A stretch of 64,000 nt of DNA from Smallanthus sonchifolius (taxonomy: Eukaryota; Streptophyta; Magnoliopsida; Asterales; Asteraceae), in contig CM042029.1 of NCBI GenBank assembly GCA_023525975.1, positions 88,952,849-89,016,848 on the forward strand, given 5' to 3'. A program made the position numbers and the translations under genes. The notes under the pieces are model-generated. The model worked only from the letters and a program-made list of their open reading frames with translations. It had not been told where the DNA came from and did not search any database. Shown here one piece after another: positions 43,407 to 54,644 of the stretch (position 1 is its first letter; every line of letters begins with the position of its first letter).

Positions 43407-45356
43407 TGTAACGAACCAAAATCCGGGTCTCGTTATAAATAAATATATTTCTAAATAAATATTATGTTGAAAATAATATTTTGAAATAAATTGAAACAAG
43501 CGGGTTTCAAGTTAGTAATGGGGTTAGGCTAGTTTTTAACTAGTTTTGGAAAGGAAATGGTGAAATGGAAGTTGAAGGACTAATTGTGTAAATGGGCAAA
43601 ATCTGCCATATTGACTTGGAGAAGTCAAAATTGGTCATTTTGCATGCTTGGGTCGTTCTTGAGCAAGAGAGGAGAAAAAGGAGAAAATCCAATTTGAAGC
43701 CAAATCTTGCGTTTTAGGCTCGTTTTGAGAAGGTGTTGGCTTGCACATCAACCTTCTAACATCAAGTAAGTGTTAAACATCCTTTTGATTTCACTTTTGA
43801 TGTGTTCTTGGTGGGTGTTGGGTGAAATCCGAAAATTTGGATGCATGTGGTAAATTGGTGTTAGATTGTTGATAATCTAACTTAACTAAAGTTAAAGAGT
43901 GATGATTAACATCCTAGAACCCTTGATTTTGATTATGAGAAGTTAGGGTTCATATGAGAAAAATTGGGGGTTTTTGTAAAATGAAGATAGAATGGTGATC
44001 TAGTGATGATTAAGTGTTTTTGGGATGTTAGACACTTGAACAAACACCAAATTAACTTAATAATAATTTTTGAAAGAAAGATTAGTGTTAAGGTTAAGAT
44101 AATGAAACTCAAGTAGGTGAGTTTGTGGTGAAAGAGGGTGTTTGGTTATGAGTATAACCCAAACGGGTCAATTTGGGTTGGATATGGGAATTTAGTTGTG
44201 AACCCAATTGTAATGTGATTTTGGTGTATGTTAGATTACTAAACTAGGTGAATGTGTTTAGGTAATCAAGTTGCAAAGCTAGAAGCCGGTGCGGGACCTT
44301 CTAACCCGAAAGGTAAGTGCTTTAGCACTTACTTAGTTTTGATGATATGGTGTTTGTATGCAATGTTGTATATATGATGTATATGGTTGCATAATTTGAC
44401 ATGTGGTATGAATGTAGATGGAAGTGTGTAAATGTTAGAATGTATGTAGTTATAGTATGTGTACTATAATGGATATGTGAATATGGAGTTATGGTCTAAG
44501 TACCATAATGGATAGAATGGATATGGAGTTATGGTCTATGAACCATAATGGATAGAATGGAAATGGAGTTATGGTCTAAGTACCATAATGGATAGAACGG
44601 TTATGGAGTTATGATCTCGTATCCTAAATGGATATGAAGTTATGGCCTACGTGCCATAATGGAAATGAAAATGTGATAATGAAACCCTTAATTGACTTAT
44701 CGTATGCAAACGGGTCAAAGGGTCAAAAATGGGTGAAAGGTGTGAAATCAAGTTGTGAATACTTGATGTTATGTATAACATATTTCTATGATAATATGTT
44801 AGAGAATTGCAAGGGAATGAAACCTTAATTGACCAAATGTGTGTAAATGGGTCAAATGGGTCAAATGGGTGAAAGTGGTGAAAACAAGTATATATACTTG
44901 TTGTTTTGGTCATCTCAATACTAATGGTGTTATGTTAATGTGGATATGTAGGGAAAGCTCCGAAGTAGGTCAAGGTCAAGTCCATTGGCAAAAGAGGATT
45001 CTCGTATGCTTTATGGTGATTATGGGTTTTTGTTTGAAATCCGTTTTTTTGACGTGTATTTTGGTTCACAAACAATGTTGTTTATGTTAATATATGTGAT
45101 ATGTATGTCTTTGGTCAAAACCCAGGTGTTGGGAGAGTTTTGGTGTTGTTGGGTTTGAAAAAAATGGGAAAAATGGTTAAGTATGAAAACCTGCAGGAAA
45201 CTGAAACTCTCTGAGTTTTGAGTCCCTCGCGGTACGCGAGAGCCCTTAGAGGATTCTCTCGCGGTACGCGAGAGACTGGGTTTCCGGGTTTGCGTTTCTG
45301 AGACTCTCTCGCGGTACGCGAGGGAGGTGGCTAGTTTGTCTCGCGGTACGCGAGGA

Positions 45357-45395
<39 letters not shown>

Positions 45396-45450
45396 CTGGG
45401 ATTTAGTCTTCCGCGCGTTAAACTTTTGTTATTGAAAGTGGTGTGTTACA
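43407..45450 (+). repeat. 3' LTR of gypsy element 2
   Basis: Same as the 5' LTR by eye except 32 instead of 47 A residues (and one extra T) in the homopolymer. Palindromes lie at 45226, 45258, 45308 and 45340. Confidence 0.95.
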
Positions 45451-46049
45451 CATACCCGTTTACCTGAACCAGTGAACCATATACTCGAATCATATACCAG
45501 AAAAGTTTTAATTTTTATTTTAATTTTTCCTTAACTTCTGTCTTTTAATGCTTCATTTTAGTAGGTTAATTACATGAAAAATTAAATTTTCTTTTTTTGA
45601 AATATGTATTTGATGATATTAATCTATGTAATTTATTCATATTTAATATGTTATGAAAAATATGAAAACAGAGTCATGGAAATGTGCATGACACATACGC
45701 AACGGGTATTGCCCGATACTTGATACCCGATACCCGCGGGTATTCTCGATATCTAACGGGTAATTACCCGACACAAACCCGACGGGTAATGGGCTAAGTA
45801 TGGGACATAATTTTATAATCGGGTATGGGTTTGAAATTACAGATACCCGACCCAAACCCGACCCATTGCCATCCCTATTAAAAAGAGATCATAATGAGGA
45901 ACAAATATTTGATTTATAAACAGAACATGATGCTCATGCAATTTAGTGATGAACTTTGAATTATCTACAAAAAAATCATTTTGCAAAATAGGACGTGAAT
46001 TTGTAATTAACTTCTCTATTGGGCCTGGCGCTATGGGCTTAAAAGAGTT
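45451..46049. other. intergenic, with the end of a TAGGGATGGCAAT-type MITE
   Basis: About 45690-45880 is rich in 'acccgac' and 'gggtat' words and ends ATTGCCATCCCTA, a terminus typical of plant hAT MITEs; the other end is not found. 45890-46040 probably includes the SEC13 promoter. No coding frame. Confidence 0.4.
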
Positions 46050-46164
46050 GAAGTTTCTCTACTTTCTACGCTTTCCCCAATTTTGTTCCAATTTTCTAAC
46101 GATCGTTCGTTGCCGGAATTCTGCTACCGGTGGCTTAACTAACGGCTCCTCGGAGATCTTGAAG
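46050..46164 (+). other. SEC13: probable 5' UTR exon of SEC13
   Basis: A transcript-like stretch with CT-rich start ends at a good donor, TTGAAG/GTACGC (GT at 46165). No other coding gene on this strand lies before the SEC13 CDS, whose 5' UTR begins right after an acceptor at 51000-51001. The exon pairing is inferred by position; the intron would be about 4.8 kb and filled with repeats. The 5' end is a guess. Confidence 0.45.
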
Positions 46165-46759
46165 GTACGCATATCTATTCAGATCTATGAATTCGTGTAG
46201 ACATCACCGTCCTTCTTTCGTTTACTTCGCTTTGTTTAGCAACGGATCAGTTATTCATCTAAATTAACCGATCAGTTAGATCGTAATCGTATGACTTCAA
46301 TTTAACCAGTTATGTATGCAATCGGAACCTTTAATTTGATATAAGAACTAGAAGAATTGTCATCTGAAGAACAATATGTTTATGACCTTAAATTCACATA
46401 TTGCCCTAATTTGATCCGGTTGTAAGTTAAAACGTTTACGTATCTCAGGTTTGAATAATTGTTTGATTTGCTACGAACAGCTATGTTACGTTTAATAATC
46501 AGTACTGGATAGATTGGAAAAACAAGATGGATGATACTGCCTTGATGATAAGCCTGATTGAACCGGACATTGAACGAACACGAACACTAAAATGAACGGA
46601 TTTTTTGTGTTCATGTTCGTTCGTTAAGAAAATGAATGTGTTCGTGTTCGTTTATGTTTGTTCATGTTCGTTCGTTAATATTCTAAACGAATGGTTCACG
46701 AACATAAACGAACACAAACACACAAATATGAACATAAATGAACAAACACCTATTAAAAG

Positions 46760-48272
46760 TAAATAAATAAATTTGAATGAATATCCAATCAAACGTTAAG
46801 GAACGAACATAAGTGAAAAATGAAGGGGAGATAGAAACGTATGTAAATGAACGAATACAAACAAACGTACATGAAGGAACATAAACGAATGTAAATGAGC
46901 GAACGAGACATGTGTTCATGTTCGTTCGTTTATTAATTAAACGAACTTCCCGTCGAAGGGTTCACTGAACATTCGGTTAGTTTATATGCCTACTTGTAGT
47001 TGTTGATGCATTATTAGTACTTCTGAATTACTGATGATAATAATGGATATTGTCGAATATGTAGACCTTGGTTGTGGTTATTTTGTATATTTATGTTTTA
47101 CTGTTAAATTAGTTGGCTGTGAGGAGTGGGGGTGTTAAAAAAATCCGAATCCGAAATCCCGAACCCAAATTACCCGTAAATTCAAATTCGGATAGTATTT
47201 TTAAAAATATTCGGATATCCGAATTATCCGAAATTTTTTAATTTTTTTATGTAATATATTTATTTATTTTATAAGTTACCGTCTTGTTAGTTGTAACCCT
47301 AAATCCTCATCGCCTCTTTCAATCCTTCATTCCTCCATAGGCTCCATCCACCAGACGAGTAGAAGACCACCTATCCATCACCACTTTCAATCCTTCGCCG
47401 CTTTCAATCCTCACTCAGGTATGGTTATATACTTATTGTTAGGGGTGTTCAAATTCCTAAACAACAGATGATTTAGCTGGCAATTTCCTCTGTTAAACCA
47501 CACAATAAGGAATAAATTACATTAAGGGAACCCATTGTTCTTTGATGAATTACATGAAAGTCATAACACATCCATTGAATTTGAAAAGAAGCACATAAAA
47601 GATTTGTGATTTGCAAACTCATAATCACATCAAGTTAAAGAAAATACTTCTGGTTATGGCTATCCCATTCTTGCAGGAAGGAGAATAAAAAATCGGATAT
47701 CTGAATCCGAAAATTCGGTAGTGAAATCTACTATCCGAACTTTTCGAATATCCGAATTTGAACACCCCTAGTGAGGAGGTGCCTGATAAACACTAGGAGG
47801 CTTGTTACCACTAATCCAGATAACATGGAGGATTAATTTTGTGAAGCAAGTTAATGGAAACTACTTGTACTACCACCATATTTACTATCATTCTTGTTGC
47901 TACATCGAATCTGGCGGGCATGTTCTTGTTGTCGTGTTGGATTGTCTCTGGCCCGGAGATTAGCTGAAAGCCTGAAATATGTAGATAACCCGTTAGAAGG
48001 GCCGAAGGGGTGCCGAGGATGTAGGTTTGGGGGACACCCTCCGACAGTCAAGTCGTTAATGTGTATAAATCATCACTATATCATCCAAATATGTACATAT
48101 GGTATATGAGATAAGATAGTGTTAGTGTAATAGTTGGGAAGAGAGATAGAGCTGTTGTGTGGGATCGTAGAAGAGGGAGGAGAGGACTGAGAAGCCACTC
48201 ATAGGATATGGGTTGGATCAGGCCCAATGGGCCGAACTTACCTATGCCCAAGCCCAAACGTTAAGCCCGATC
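46760..48272. repeat. long direct repeat, copy B (with nested hAT MITE)
   Basis: Second copy of the 35191-35920 repeat, same orientation. It carries the 644-bp MITE at 47127-47770 and a few further insertions near 47030 and 48120-48200. It lies within the presumed SEC13 5' intron. The AACGAAC/GTTCGTT-rich stretch 46560-46960 leads into it. Confidence 0.7.
47127..47770. mobile_element. hAT-type MITE with perfect 8-bp target duplication
   Basis: Flanked by GTGAGGAG at 47119-47126 and 47771-47778. Termini TGGGGGTGTTAAAA and, on the other strand, TAGGGGTGTTCAAA. The sub-terminal parts are rich in 'atccgaa' words. The unoccupied site survives in the related repeat copy A. No transposase; the interior near 47290-47420 is C-rich and transcript-like but without an assignable product. 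Confidence 0.88.
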
Positions 48273-48741
48273 CAGGTGATACGCCATCAGTTCTATCATC
48301 GGTATGAACAAGTAGATGCTAATTTTTTGTGTCTTGCTATTAGGGATGGACTTCTTTCCTTCATTCCCAAAACTTTTGATTTTTGTAGAATCAGGAATCA
48401 TTTTGATACAGACCATCTTATGTCCGGGCGGGTTTTAGGGCCGGATCAGCTGGATCCAGGAAGTAAATGGAGCTGTTGAAATGGGGCTGCTGATCCAGAA
48501 AGTAAATGGGACCATTGAAATGAGACTTTTGATCTTTAGGGGAATAAATGTCCAAAAACTGTCAACTCTTGGGCTTCACCTTCATGTCTATTTAAGTTCT
48601 TATGCTTTAGCTTTAGGAGTGTCTTGGTTTTTATCTAAATTAGTTCTGTGATCAGAATTGTGGAGACTAGCCCCTCTCGAATCGGGCCAACTATCCTTGT
48701 TTTTGTTTATTTTAATAAATCATATTTCCGGTTTCTATCAT

Positions 48742-48757
48742 TGGTTCCATTGCCGGG
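48742..48757 (+). other. primer binding site of the TR-GAG element
   Basis: TGGTTCCATTGCCGGG follows the LTR end by one base. It resembles the plant tRNA-Asp type site (TGGCGCCGTTGCCGGGG) with a few mismatches, so the primer is different from that of the large gypsy elements here. Confidence 0.6.
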
Positions 48758-48771
48758 AAATCGAAGCAGCG

Positions 48772-50220
48772 ATGGTGCATACCCGGAATTCAGAAACTGG
48801 AGGGGGTTCTAACCCTGATCCTATAGCCGCCCAATTAGCCGCAATAGCATTATCAATGGAGACGTTGCAAAAAGAAGTAGCAGCCATTAAAGCTAACCCC
48901 AAGCAGAAATCAGATGGGGGCTCGGGAAGGTACGAGGACGGGGAATCATCGGGACACCACAGTCGGCCGTACCGTCCTTACCACAAGATGGATTTTCCGT
49001 CCTTCAGTGACGGAGATCCTCGGGGCTGGATACTCAAAGCCGAGAAGTATTTTCGTTACTATGACATACCGGATGAAGAGAAGGTGAACGTGGCTTCAAT
49101 GCATTTAGAGGGGGATGCGTTAGACCTATTTTCATGGCTGTCGGAGGATCAACCATTGAGTTTTTGGGAAGAGCTGGTCCAAGCATTGCAGAAACACTTT
49201 GGTCCAGCCGAGTTTCAAAACCCGGATGAATATCTCTGCAGCATCAAACACACGGGAACAGTGCAGGAGTACCGCCAAGAGTTCGCTAAACGATCATCGC
49301 GGGTGTCAAACTGGCCTGATCATTGTCTTCTCGGGGTGTTTCTGAGTGGGCTGAAGGAAGAACTAAGGGCTGATGTGCGGATTCACAAGCCAAGGACAGT
49401 CTATAACGCTATGAGTTTAGCATTAGAGTTTGAGTCCAAGGCAACCCACAACAGGAAGGGACTGAACTCGCAAGCTACTGTCACCACCAAGCCAACATCC
49501 TCTTCCACCACAGCACCAATCACCCCACCACCAGTTCCACCCCTTCGCATTTCAGAAACAGAGAAACAAGCCCGGTACATTAAAGGAGAGTGTTTCAGGT
49601 GTGGTGAAAAATATGGCCCGGGGCACAGGTGCAAAACTAGCTCATTTCAATTGCTGGAGGCAGGTGATCAGGACGTTAAAGACTCTAAGGAGGATGAAGA
49701 AGAAGTGGTTCTCCAAGGAGAGATGGCTGAAATCAGCCTACATGCCATTATGGGCATGTCACATCACCCGGCCTTGATAGTTCACGGGTCTATCAATTCT
49801 GCCAAGGTATCAATTCTGATCGACTGTGGTTCAACCCACAATTTTATTACAGACACCTTGGTTACAAAGGCAGGCCTATCAACACAAGTTGTCGATCCTT
49901 TTGGGGTGCGAATTGGCAATGGAGACATCATCCGTTGCAACCAGATTTGCAAGGATGTTCCACTGCACGTAGCCAACCTCCAAATAACCCAAGACTTCTA
50001 CCCATTCTCACTAGGGGGGGCGGATGTGGTTCTTGGGATACAATGGTTAGCTACATTGAATACGGTCCAGGCAAATTGGAATAAAATGTTTTTGATGTTT
50101 ACTATAGCGGGCCAAGAATATAAACTGCAGGGAGTGACACCTGGGACTCAGAACTCTGCAGCATTTCATCACCTCACCATCGAACCATTCAAGGAACAAT
50201 CGACAGGAGAGAAGGATTAG
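48772..50220 (+). CDS. gag: gag with retropepsin-like domain of the TR-GAG element
   Basis: Starts at MVHTRNSETGGG (48772); the open frame extends upstream into the LTR from 48658, but the MVHTRN start is typical for these gag proteins. A coiled-coil-like segment is followed by the gag domain (MDFPSFSDGDPRGWILKAE, LEGDALDLFSWL, FWEELVQALQKHFGP), a zinc knuckle CFRCGEKYGPGHRC, an acidic linker and a retropepsin-like domain with LIDCGSTHNFI and VVLGIQWL. The active site reads D-C-G where D-S/T-G is more usual. It ends at KD-stop. About 480 residues, intact. Confidence 0.9.
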   Translation: MVHTRNSETGGGSNPDPIAAQLAAIALSMETLQKEVAAIKANPKQKSDGGSGRYEDGESSGHHSRPYRPYHKMDFPSFSDGDPRGWILKAEKYFRYYDIPDEEKVNVASMHLEGDALDLFSWLSEDQPLSFWEELVQALQKHFGPAEFQNPDEYLCSIKHTGTVQEYRQEFAKRSSRVSNWPDHCLLGVFLSGLKEELRADVRIHKPRTVYNAMSLALEFESKATHNRKGLNSQATVTTKPTSSSTTAPITPPPVPPLRISETEKQARYIKGECFRCGEKYGPGHRCKTSSFQLLEAGDQDVKDSKEDEEEVVLQGEMAEISLHAIMGMSHHPALIVHGSINSAKVSILIDCGSTHNFITDTLVTKAGLSTQVVDPFGVRIGNGDIIRCNQICKDVPLHVANLQITQDFYPFSLGGADVVLGIQWLATLNTVQANWNKMFLMFTIAGQEYKLQGVTPGTQNSAAFHHLTIEPFKEQSTGEKD

Positions 50221-50607
50221 AGTTCCCTTACCCGACTTGAGGACAAGTCGTTTGTCTGGGCAGGCTGTATTGATACAGACCATCTTCTGTCCGGGCGGGT
50301 TTTAGGGCCGGATCAGCTGGATCCAGGAAGTAAATGGAGCTGTTGAAATGGGGCTGCTGATCCAGAAAGTAAATGGGACCATTGAAATGAGACTTTTGAT
50401 CTTTAGGGGAATAAATGTCCAAAAACTGTCAACTCTTGGGCTTCACCTTCATGTCTATTTAAGTTCTTATGCTTTAGCTTTAGGAGTGTCTTGGTTTTTA
50501 TCTAAATTAGTTCTGTGATCAGAATTGTGGAGACTAGCCCCTCTCGAATCGGGCCAACTATCCTTGTTTTTGTTTATTTTAATAAATCATATTTCCGGTT
50601 TCTATCA

Positions 50608-51001
50608 CATTTTCTGCACTTCTGTTGGTGATAATATGATAAATATCCATCTTAAACACTATTTGATAATTGATATATGTAACCACCACCCAGAATTTTC
50701 ATTTGGTTTTTATCAATATGATGTACTAACAAACCATAAGGTATCCACCTCTAAATTATGTGATATTACCTCTTTTTAATGTGTTTCATTTAGGATATGA
50801 TAAAAACTGACCTGAATTGAACAAACTTGTTGATTTTAAATACTGTTCTCGGTTAATTTATGTATGCTTGTCTCACAATTTCATCAACATCTTGAAGAAT
50901 AGGATTAGTATTGAAACTTGAAACTGACCCTTTTGAGTTGTGATCTTCATCTCCCTAGTTTTTTCCTTCGCATTTACGTTGGATTTTTTTTGGGATTGCA
51001 G
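50608..51001 (+). other. end of the SEC13 5' intron
   Basis: Non-coding, T-rich, ending TTTTTTTTGGGATTGCAG with the acceptor AG at 51000-51001. Confidence 0.55.
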
Positions 51002-51035
51002 GAATTCAGTTATTTTATAACTTAAAGAAAGAAAC

Positions 51036-51941
51036 ATGCCTGCACAAAAGATTGAAACAGGTCACACCGACACCGTCCATGACGTATGCATGGATTATTA
51101 TGGAAAAAGAGTGGCATCTGCATCCTCTGATTCCACTATCAAAATCTTTGGTGTAGGTAACAACTCTACTTCCCAACACTTGACCACTTTGACTGGTCAC
51201 AATGGTCCAGTATGGCAGGTTGCATGGGCCCACCCCAGATTAGGGTCATTCCTAGCATCATGTTCCTATGATGCAACTGTTATAGTTTGGAAGGAAGGTA
51301 ACCCAAATGAGTGGACCCAATTCCATACTTTTAGTGACCATCAATCTTCAGTCAACTCTATCGCTTGGGCCCCAGACGAGCTTGGTCTCTGCTTGGCTTG
51401 TGGTTCTTCTGATGGGAACATCTCGGTTCATACCTACAGGTCAGATGCTGGGTGGGACACCACACGGATTGACCAGGCTCACCCAGTTGGAGTCACGTCA
51501 GTTACATGGGCTCCATCAATGGCTCCTGGGGCTCTGGTGGGATCGGGTGCTTTTGAACCTGTACAAAAGCTGGCTTCTGGTGGGTGTGATAATACAGTTA
51601 AAGTATGGAAGCTGTCTAACGGGATCTGGAAAATGGACTGTTTTCCTGCCTTACAAAAGCATAATGATTGGGTCCGTGCTGTTGCGTGGGCCCCAAACCT
51701 GGGACTTCCAAAATCAACCATCGCGAGTGCTTCCGAGGATGGTACTGTTGTAATATGGACTGTCGGGAAAGAAGGCGATAATTGGAATGGTAAAGTGTTG
51801 TATGATTTCAAGGTTCCTGTCTGGAGGGTATCTTGGTCTTTAACTGGAAATCTCTTGGCGGTTGCTGCTGGTGATAATAATGTCACTTTATGGAAAGAAG
51901 CTGTCGATGGAGAATGGCAACATGTGACCTCTGTTGATTAG
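51036..51941 (+). CDS. SEC13: SEC13, COPII coat and nuclear pore beta-propeller protein
   Basis: 301 residues, single coding exon; SEC13 proteins are about 300. SEC13 pairs with SEC31 in the outer COPII coat on ER exit sites and is also part of the NUP107-160 nuclear pore subcomplex. Six WD40-like blades are visible: GHTDTVHDVCMD (about residue 9), GHNGPVWQVAWAH (53), DHQSSVNSIAWAP (101), HPVGVTSVTWAP (146), KHNDWVRAVAWAP (207) and KVPVWRVSWSLTGN (258). The start MPAQKIETGHTD is the usual one. A 34-nt UTR piece precedes the ATG after an acceptor. No break or unusual residue seen. Two or more paralogues are usual in plants; I cannot say which this is. Confidence 0.97.
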   Translation: MPAQKIETGHTDTVHDVCMDYYGKRVASASSDSTIKIFGVGNNSTSQHLTTLTGHNGPVWQVAWAHPRLGSFLASCSYDATVIVWKEGNPNEWTQFHTFSDHQSSVNSIAWAPDELGLCLACGSSDGNISVHTYRSDAGWDTTRIDQAHPVGVTSVTWAPSMAPGALVGSGAFEPVQKLASGGCDNTVKVWKLSNGIWKMDCFPALQKHNDWVRAVAWAPNLGLPKSTIASASEDGTVVIWTVGKEGDNWNGKVLYDFKVPVWRVSWSLTGNLLAVAAGDNNVTLWKEAVDGEWQHVTSVD

Positions 51942-52649
51942 CTTTAAAACATGTTCGTGTTTGTACCGTGTTTCGTGTTATTTGCCATCGTTTTAGATTT
52001 GCTTTTTATTTGAAACGTTTTGGATTCGGATTTAGCAATTTCAGGTTGCAGAATCTCTAGATTTTATGCTTTGTGAAAGCATGAGAATATGGCATTGGTG
52101 TTGAAACATGACCTTGGGTTTAAAAAGCACACATAAGATATTTGTACAAGTTGTTTAAACCCACCTAACATATATTTTTTTCTTATATCTATGGATTTGT
52201 ATATGAAACTTATATCAAAACGAGAAGAAAGAACATTAGCATGAAAGAGGGCATTTTACTAAATTTTACATTTTTACGTACGTTAAAGCGTATGGTACAT
52301 GCAGTCTATATGGAGAATCATTAAACAACTCACCCAACTCGTATTAGGCTATGTGTAATACTCCACACTTTTTAAATGTAGCCGAAATACAAAATGTGCA
52401 TGAAGCGGCGCTTCCAGAATGCGACTGCCTCTTGTAATCGCTTCATATCGTCCTCCCTCATGTGCATCAAACAAGTTTTTTAAATCCAAGTTCATGACAT
52501 GTAAAACATGTAAATCGGTACATAACTATATAATCCCGAATTTATATTACACTTTATATGCGAGTTTATGGATGAACAGAATTTATACCATAGGGGCACC
52601 TAAAACATTTTGTACCCGACACAATTATAGTTTCTCTACTGTAACAAGA
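51942..52649. other. SEC13 3' flank, no further gene
   Basis: Holds the SEC13 3' UTR. On the minus strand short open stretches exist (for example near 52390-52460) but no acyltransferase motif of the neighbouring GPAT relic can be found here. Confidence 0.5.
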
Positions 52650-53027
52650 TTAGCACATTCGACGATAGGCGCATTTAAGAATTCCCTCGAATAGCGAGAG
52701 ATTGAAGTAAGCGCGCAAAGGGTATAGAACGAATCTTAATGGCAGCCAAATATAGTCGACCACGTAGCTCGATGGTCGCTCTAAGTAACCATCTTGGAAG
52801 AGTGATTGAGTTTTTAAACATTGCGGTGATACTAGGCTTGCAAATTGGTCTTTTGGTACAATGTAACCCTCCTGCAAAAATACAAACAAGTCAACTTGTA
52901 AGCAGACATAAATCACAAGCACAAATGAGAAAAATAGTCAACTTGGTGTTAGTTAGCTTATTTTCATATACAATATAACTATTGTATTGATATGATTAAA
53001 AGTTATATCATAAATATGATTAAAAGT

Positions 53028-53058
<31 letters not shown>

Positions 53059-53080
53059 GAATAAGAATAATAATATGATT

Positions 53081-53405
53081 AAAGTACACAGATGGTCCAT
53101 GTGGTTTACCAAAATTTTGGATTTGGTCAATAGTTTTTCAAAAGTAAACGAATAGTCCATGAGGTTTGCACTTTGTAACGCTCTTAGTCCCAAAACTTTG
53201 CCAAAAGTACATGTATGGTCCCTGTGGTTTACACTTTGTAACGGATTTAGTCTCTAACTTGGACTTTCTAAAACTTTTAGATTTGTTGGCTAGGGACTAA
53301 ATGCGTAGTGAAAACCGCAGGGACCATCCATGTACTTTTAAAAAAATAAGAACTAAATTCAAAAGTTTTGATAAACCATAAAAACCATGGACCATGCATG
53401 TACTT
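53081..53405. mobile_element. inverted-repeat MITE in the GPAT intron
   Basis: AAGTACACAGATGGTCCATG at the left end pairs imperfectly with the reverse complement of CATGGACCATGCATGTACTT at the right; sub-terminal parts also match ('ttttggatttggtc' type). Non-coding, about 325 bp. It directly follows a TAA/TAATAAG microsatellite (53027-53075). Confidence 0.6.
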
Positions 53406-53550
53406 AATAATTAAAGGTTTAGTGGATTTTATGTATTTTAATACATTTTTTCAAAGACATGTTTTATTTATATAGAGTTCTTTTTATGACATGTTATCAA
53501 CATAATATTAAGTTAAAGTTTTCCATCTACAAATAAGACAAAATAGATTA

Positions 53551-54644
53551 TAGAATTAATTACATGGATGGCCCCTGTGGTTTGGTCAAATTATGGTTTT
53601 AGCCCCTAAGATTAAGAAACTACAACTTTGACCCAATAGTTTGCACGATTGTAACACCCATGGCCCCTGAGTTGGATGTCAGTTAACTCTTCTGTTAAGT
53701 TTTTCAAAAATGCCCAAAATACCCCTTAAGTTAAAAAGTAAATAAAATCCCCACTTGTCTTCTCCAACACAACCACCACCACCGCCACTGCCGTTGACAC
53801 CATCTCCGGCTCACCTACCACCACCATTGTACTCAAATCGTCGTCCTCCCCGTCCCACCATCATCTCTGCCATGAGTCTTCACCGTCTGACCCGTTTACG
53901 CTGTTGAGAGACCCAACCTGCCATCGCCGCCGCCGCTGCTAGGGGCGGAACCCTAGCATCCGTCTTCACCGGAAAAACGGAACGGGTTACAGCCGTTTCT
54001 GTTTGCCACCATGACGGCGTCCTTCACCAGGTGGTTTACCGGAGAGAACCAGACCCTGAACCATCGCCGCCTGGCGTGGTGGCTTCACTCCTCACCAGCA
54101 CCGCCGTCACAAAGAACCGCTGGAGGAGCCGCCGGATGTGGTCGACTCCCCCTCTCTCCCTCTGTTCCTCCTTCCTGTAAACTCTCTCTCTCTCGCTATG
54201 TTTCTCTCTCTAAGTTTTGTGTGGGGGTTAGGGTTTGTGGAGTTAAGATATGAAGTGGAGAAAACGAAGAGGACGAGATGATGAAGGTGAAGGAGGCCGG
54301 AGGTGGTGGTGGTTGTCGCCGGACATGGCGCCGGTGGTGGTTGTTGCCGGAAATGGCGCCGGTAGTAGTGGTGGAGGACAAATGTTGAAGAAGATGAAGT
54401 GGGTTTTGATTTAGGTTTGGTGGGTCCCACATGTGGTATCAGTTTAATTTATGATGTTTTTTAATGTAAAGGGTATTTTAGACATTTTACACCTATTTAA
54501 CGGCCAAAGATAACTGACATCCAACTCAGGGGCCATGGGTGTTACAATCATGCAAACTATTGGGTCAAAGTTGTAGTTTCTGAATCCTAATAGCTAAAAC
54601 CATAATTTAACCAAACCAGGGGCCATCCGTGTAATTAATTCTAG
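53551..54644. mobile_element. 1.1-kb element with about 150-bp inverted repeats and a GC-rich, exon-like interior
   Basis: TAGAATTAATTACATGGATG at 53551 and its imperfect complement ending at 54644 begin arms of roughly 150 bp (to about 53700 and from about 54495). Between them, 53755-54400 is much more GC-rich and has CCACCACC/CCGCC codon-like runs and an open plus-strand frame (54011-54253). No domain is recognised. It resembles TIR elements that have captured host gene pieces. Lies in the GPAT intron. Confidence 0.65.

Larger units (their letters stand above)
36411..45450 (+). mobile_element. Ty3/gypsy LTR retrotransposon (element 2), plus orientation
   Basis: 9,040 bp. LTRs at 36411-38468 (2,058 bp) and 43407-45450 (2,044 bp) look identical except for the length of a poly(A) tract. 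Order: 5' LTR, tRNA-iMet primer site, gag-pol in one frame, polypurine tract, 3' LTR. Protein domains are close to element 1, but the LTRs are not alike outside shared palindromes. No target duplication flanks it: 43 bp identical to its own pre-3'-LTR sequence precede the left LTR (36368-36410). Pol has one in-frame stop. Confidence 0.95.
48404..50607 (+). mobile_element. small LTR element carrying only gag-protease (TR-GAG type)
   Basis: 2,204 bp. LTRs of 337 bp (48404-48740 and 50271-50607), TG...CA, with one difference seen (A or C in the CATCTT[A/C]TGTCC word). A 5-bp target duplication CATTT is exact (48399-48403 and 50608-50612). Between the LTRs lie a primer-site-like TGGTTCCATTGCCGGG and one ORF with gag and a retropepsin-like domain but no RT, RNase H or integrase. 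It must depend on an autonomous gypsy element. It sits in the presumed 5' intron of SEC13. Confidence 0.92.

Noticed and set aside
36411..45450. Treating the gypsy elements as endogenous viruses
   Set aside because: No envelope-like ORF after pol and no virus-specific gene; domain order is that of plant Ty3/gypsy retrotransposons.
51307..51753. 148-codon plus-strand frame inside SEC13
   Set aside because: Out-of-frame shadow of the WD40 coding sequence.
54011..54253. 80-codon frame in the GC-rich core of the fold-back element
   Set aside because: No recognisable domain and low-complexity codons; reported only as part of the element.
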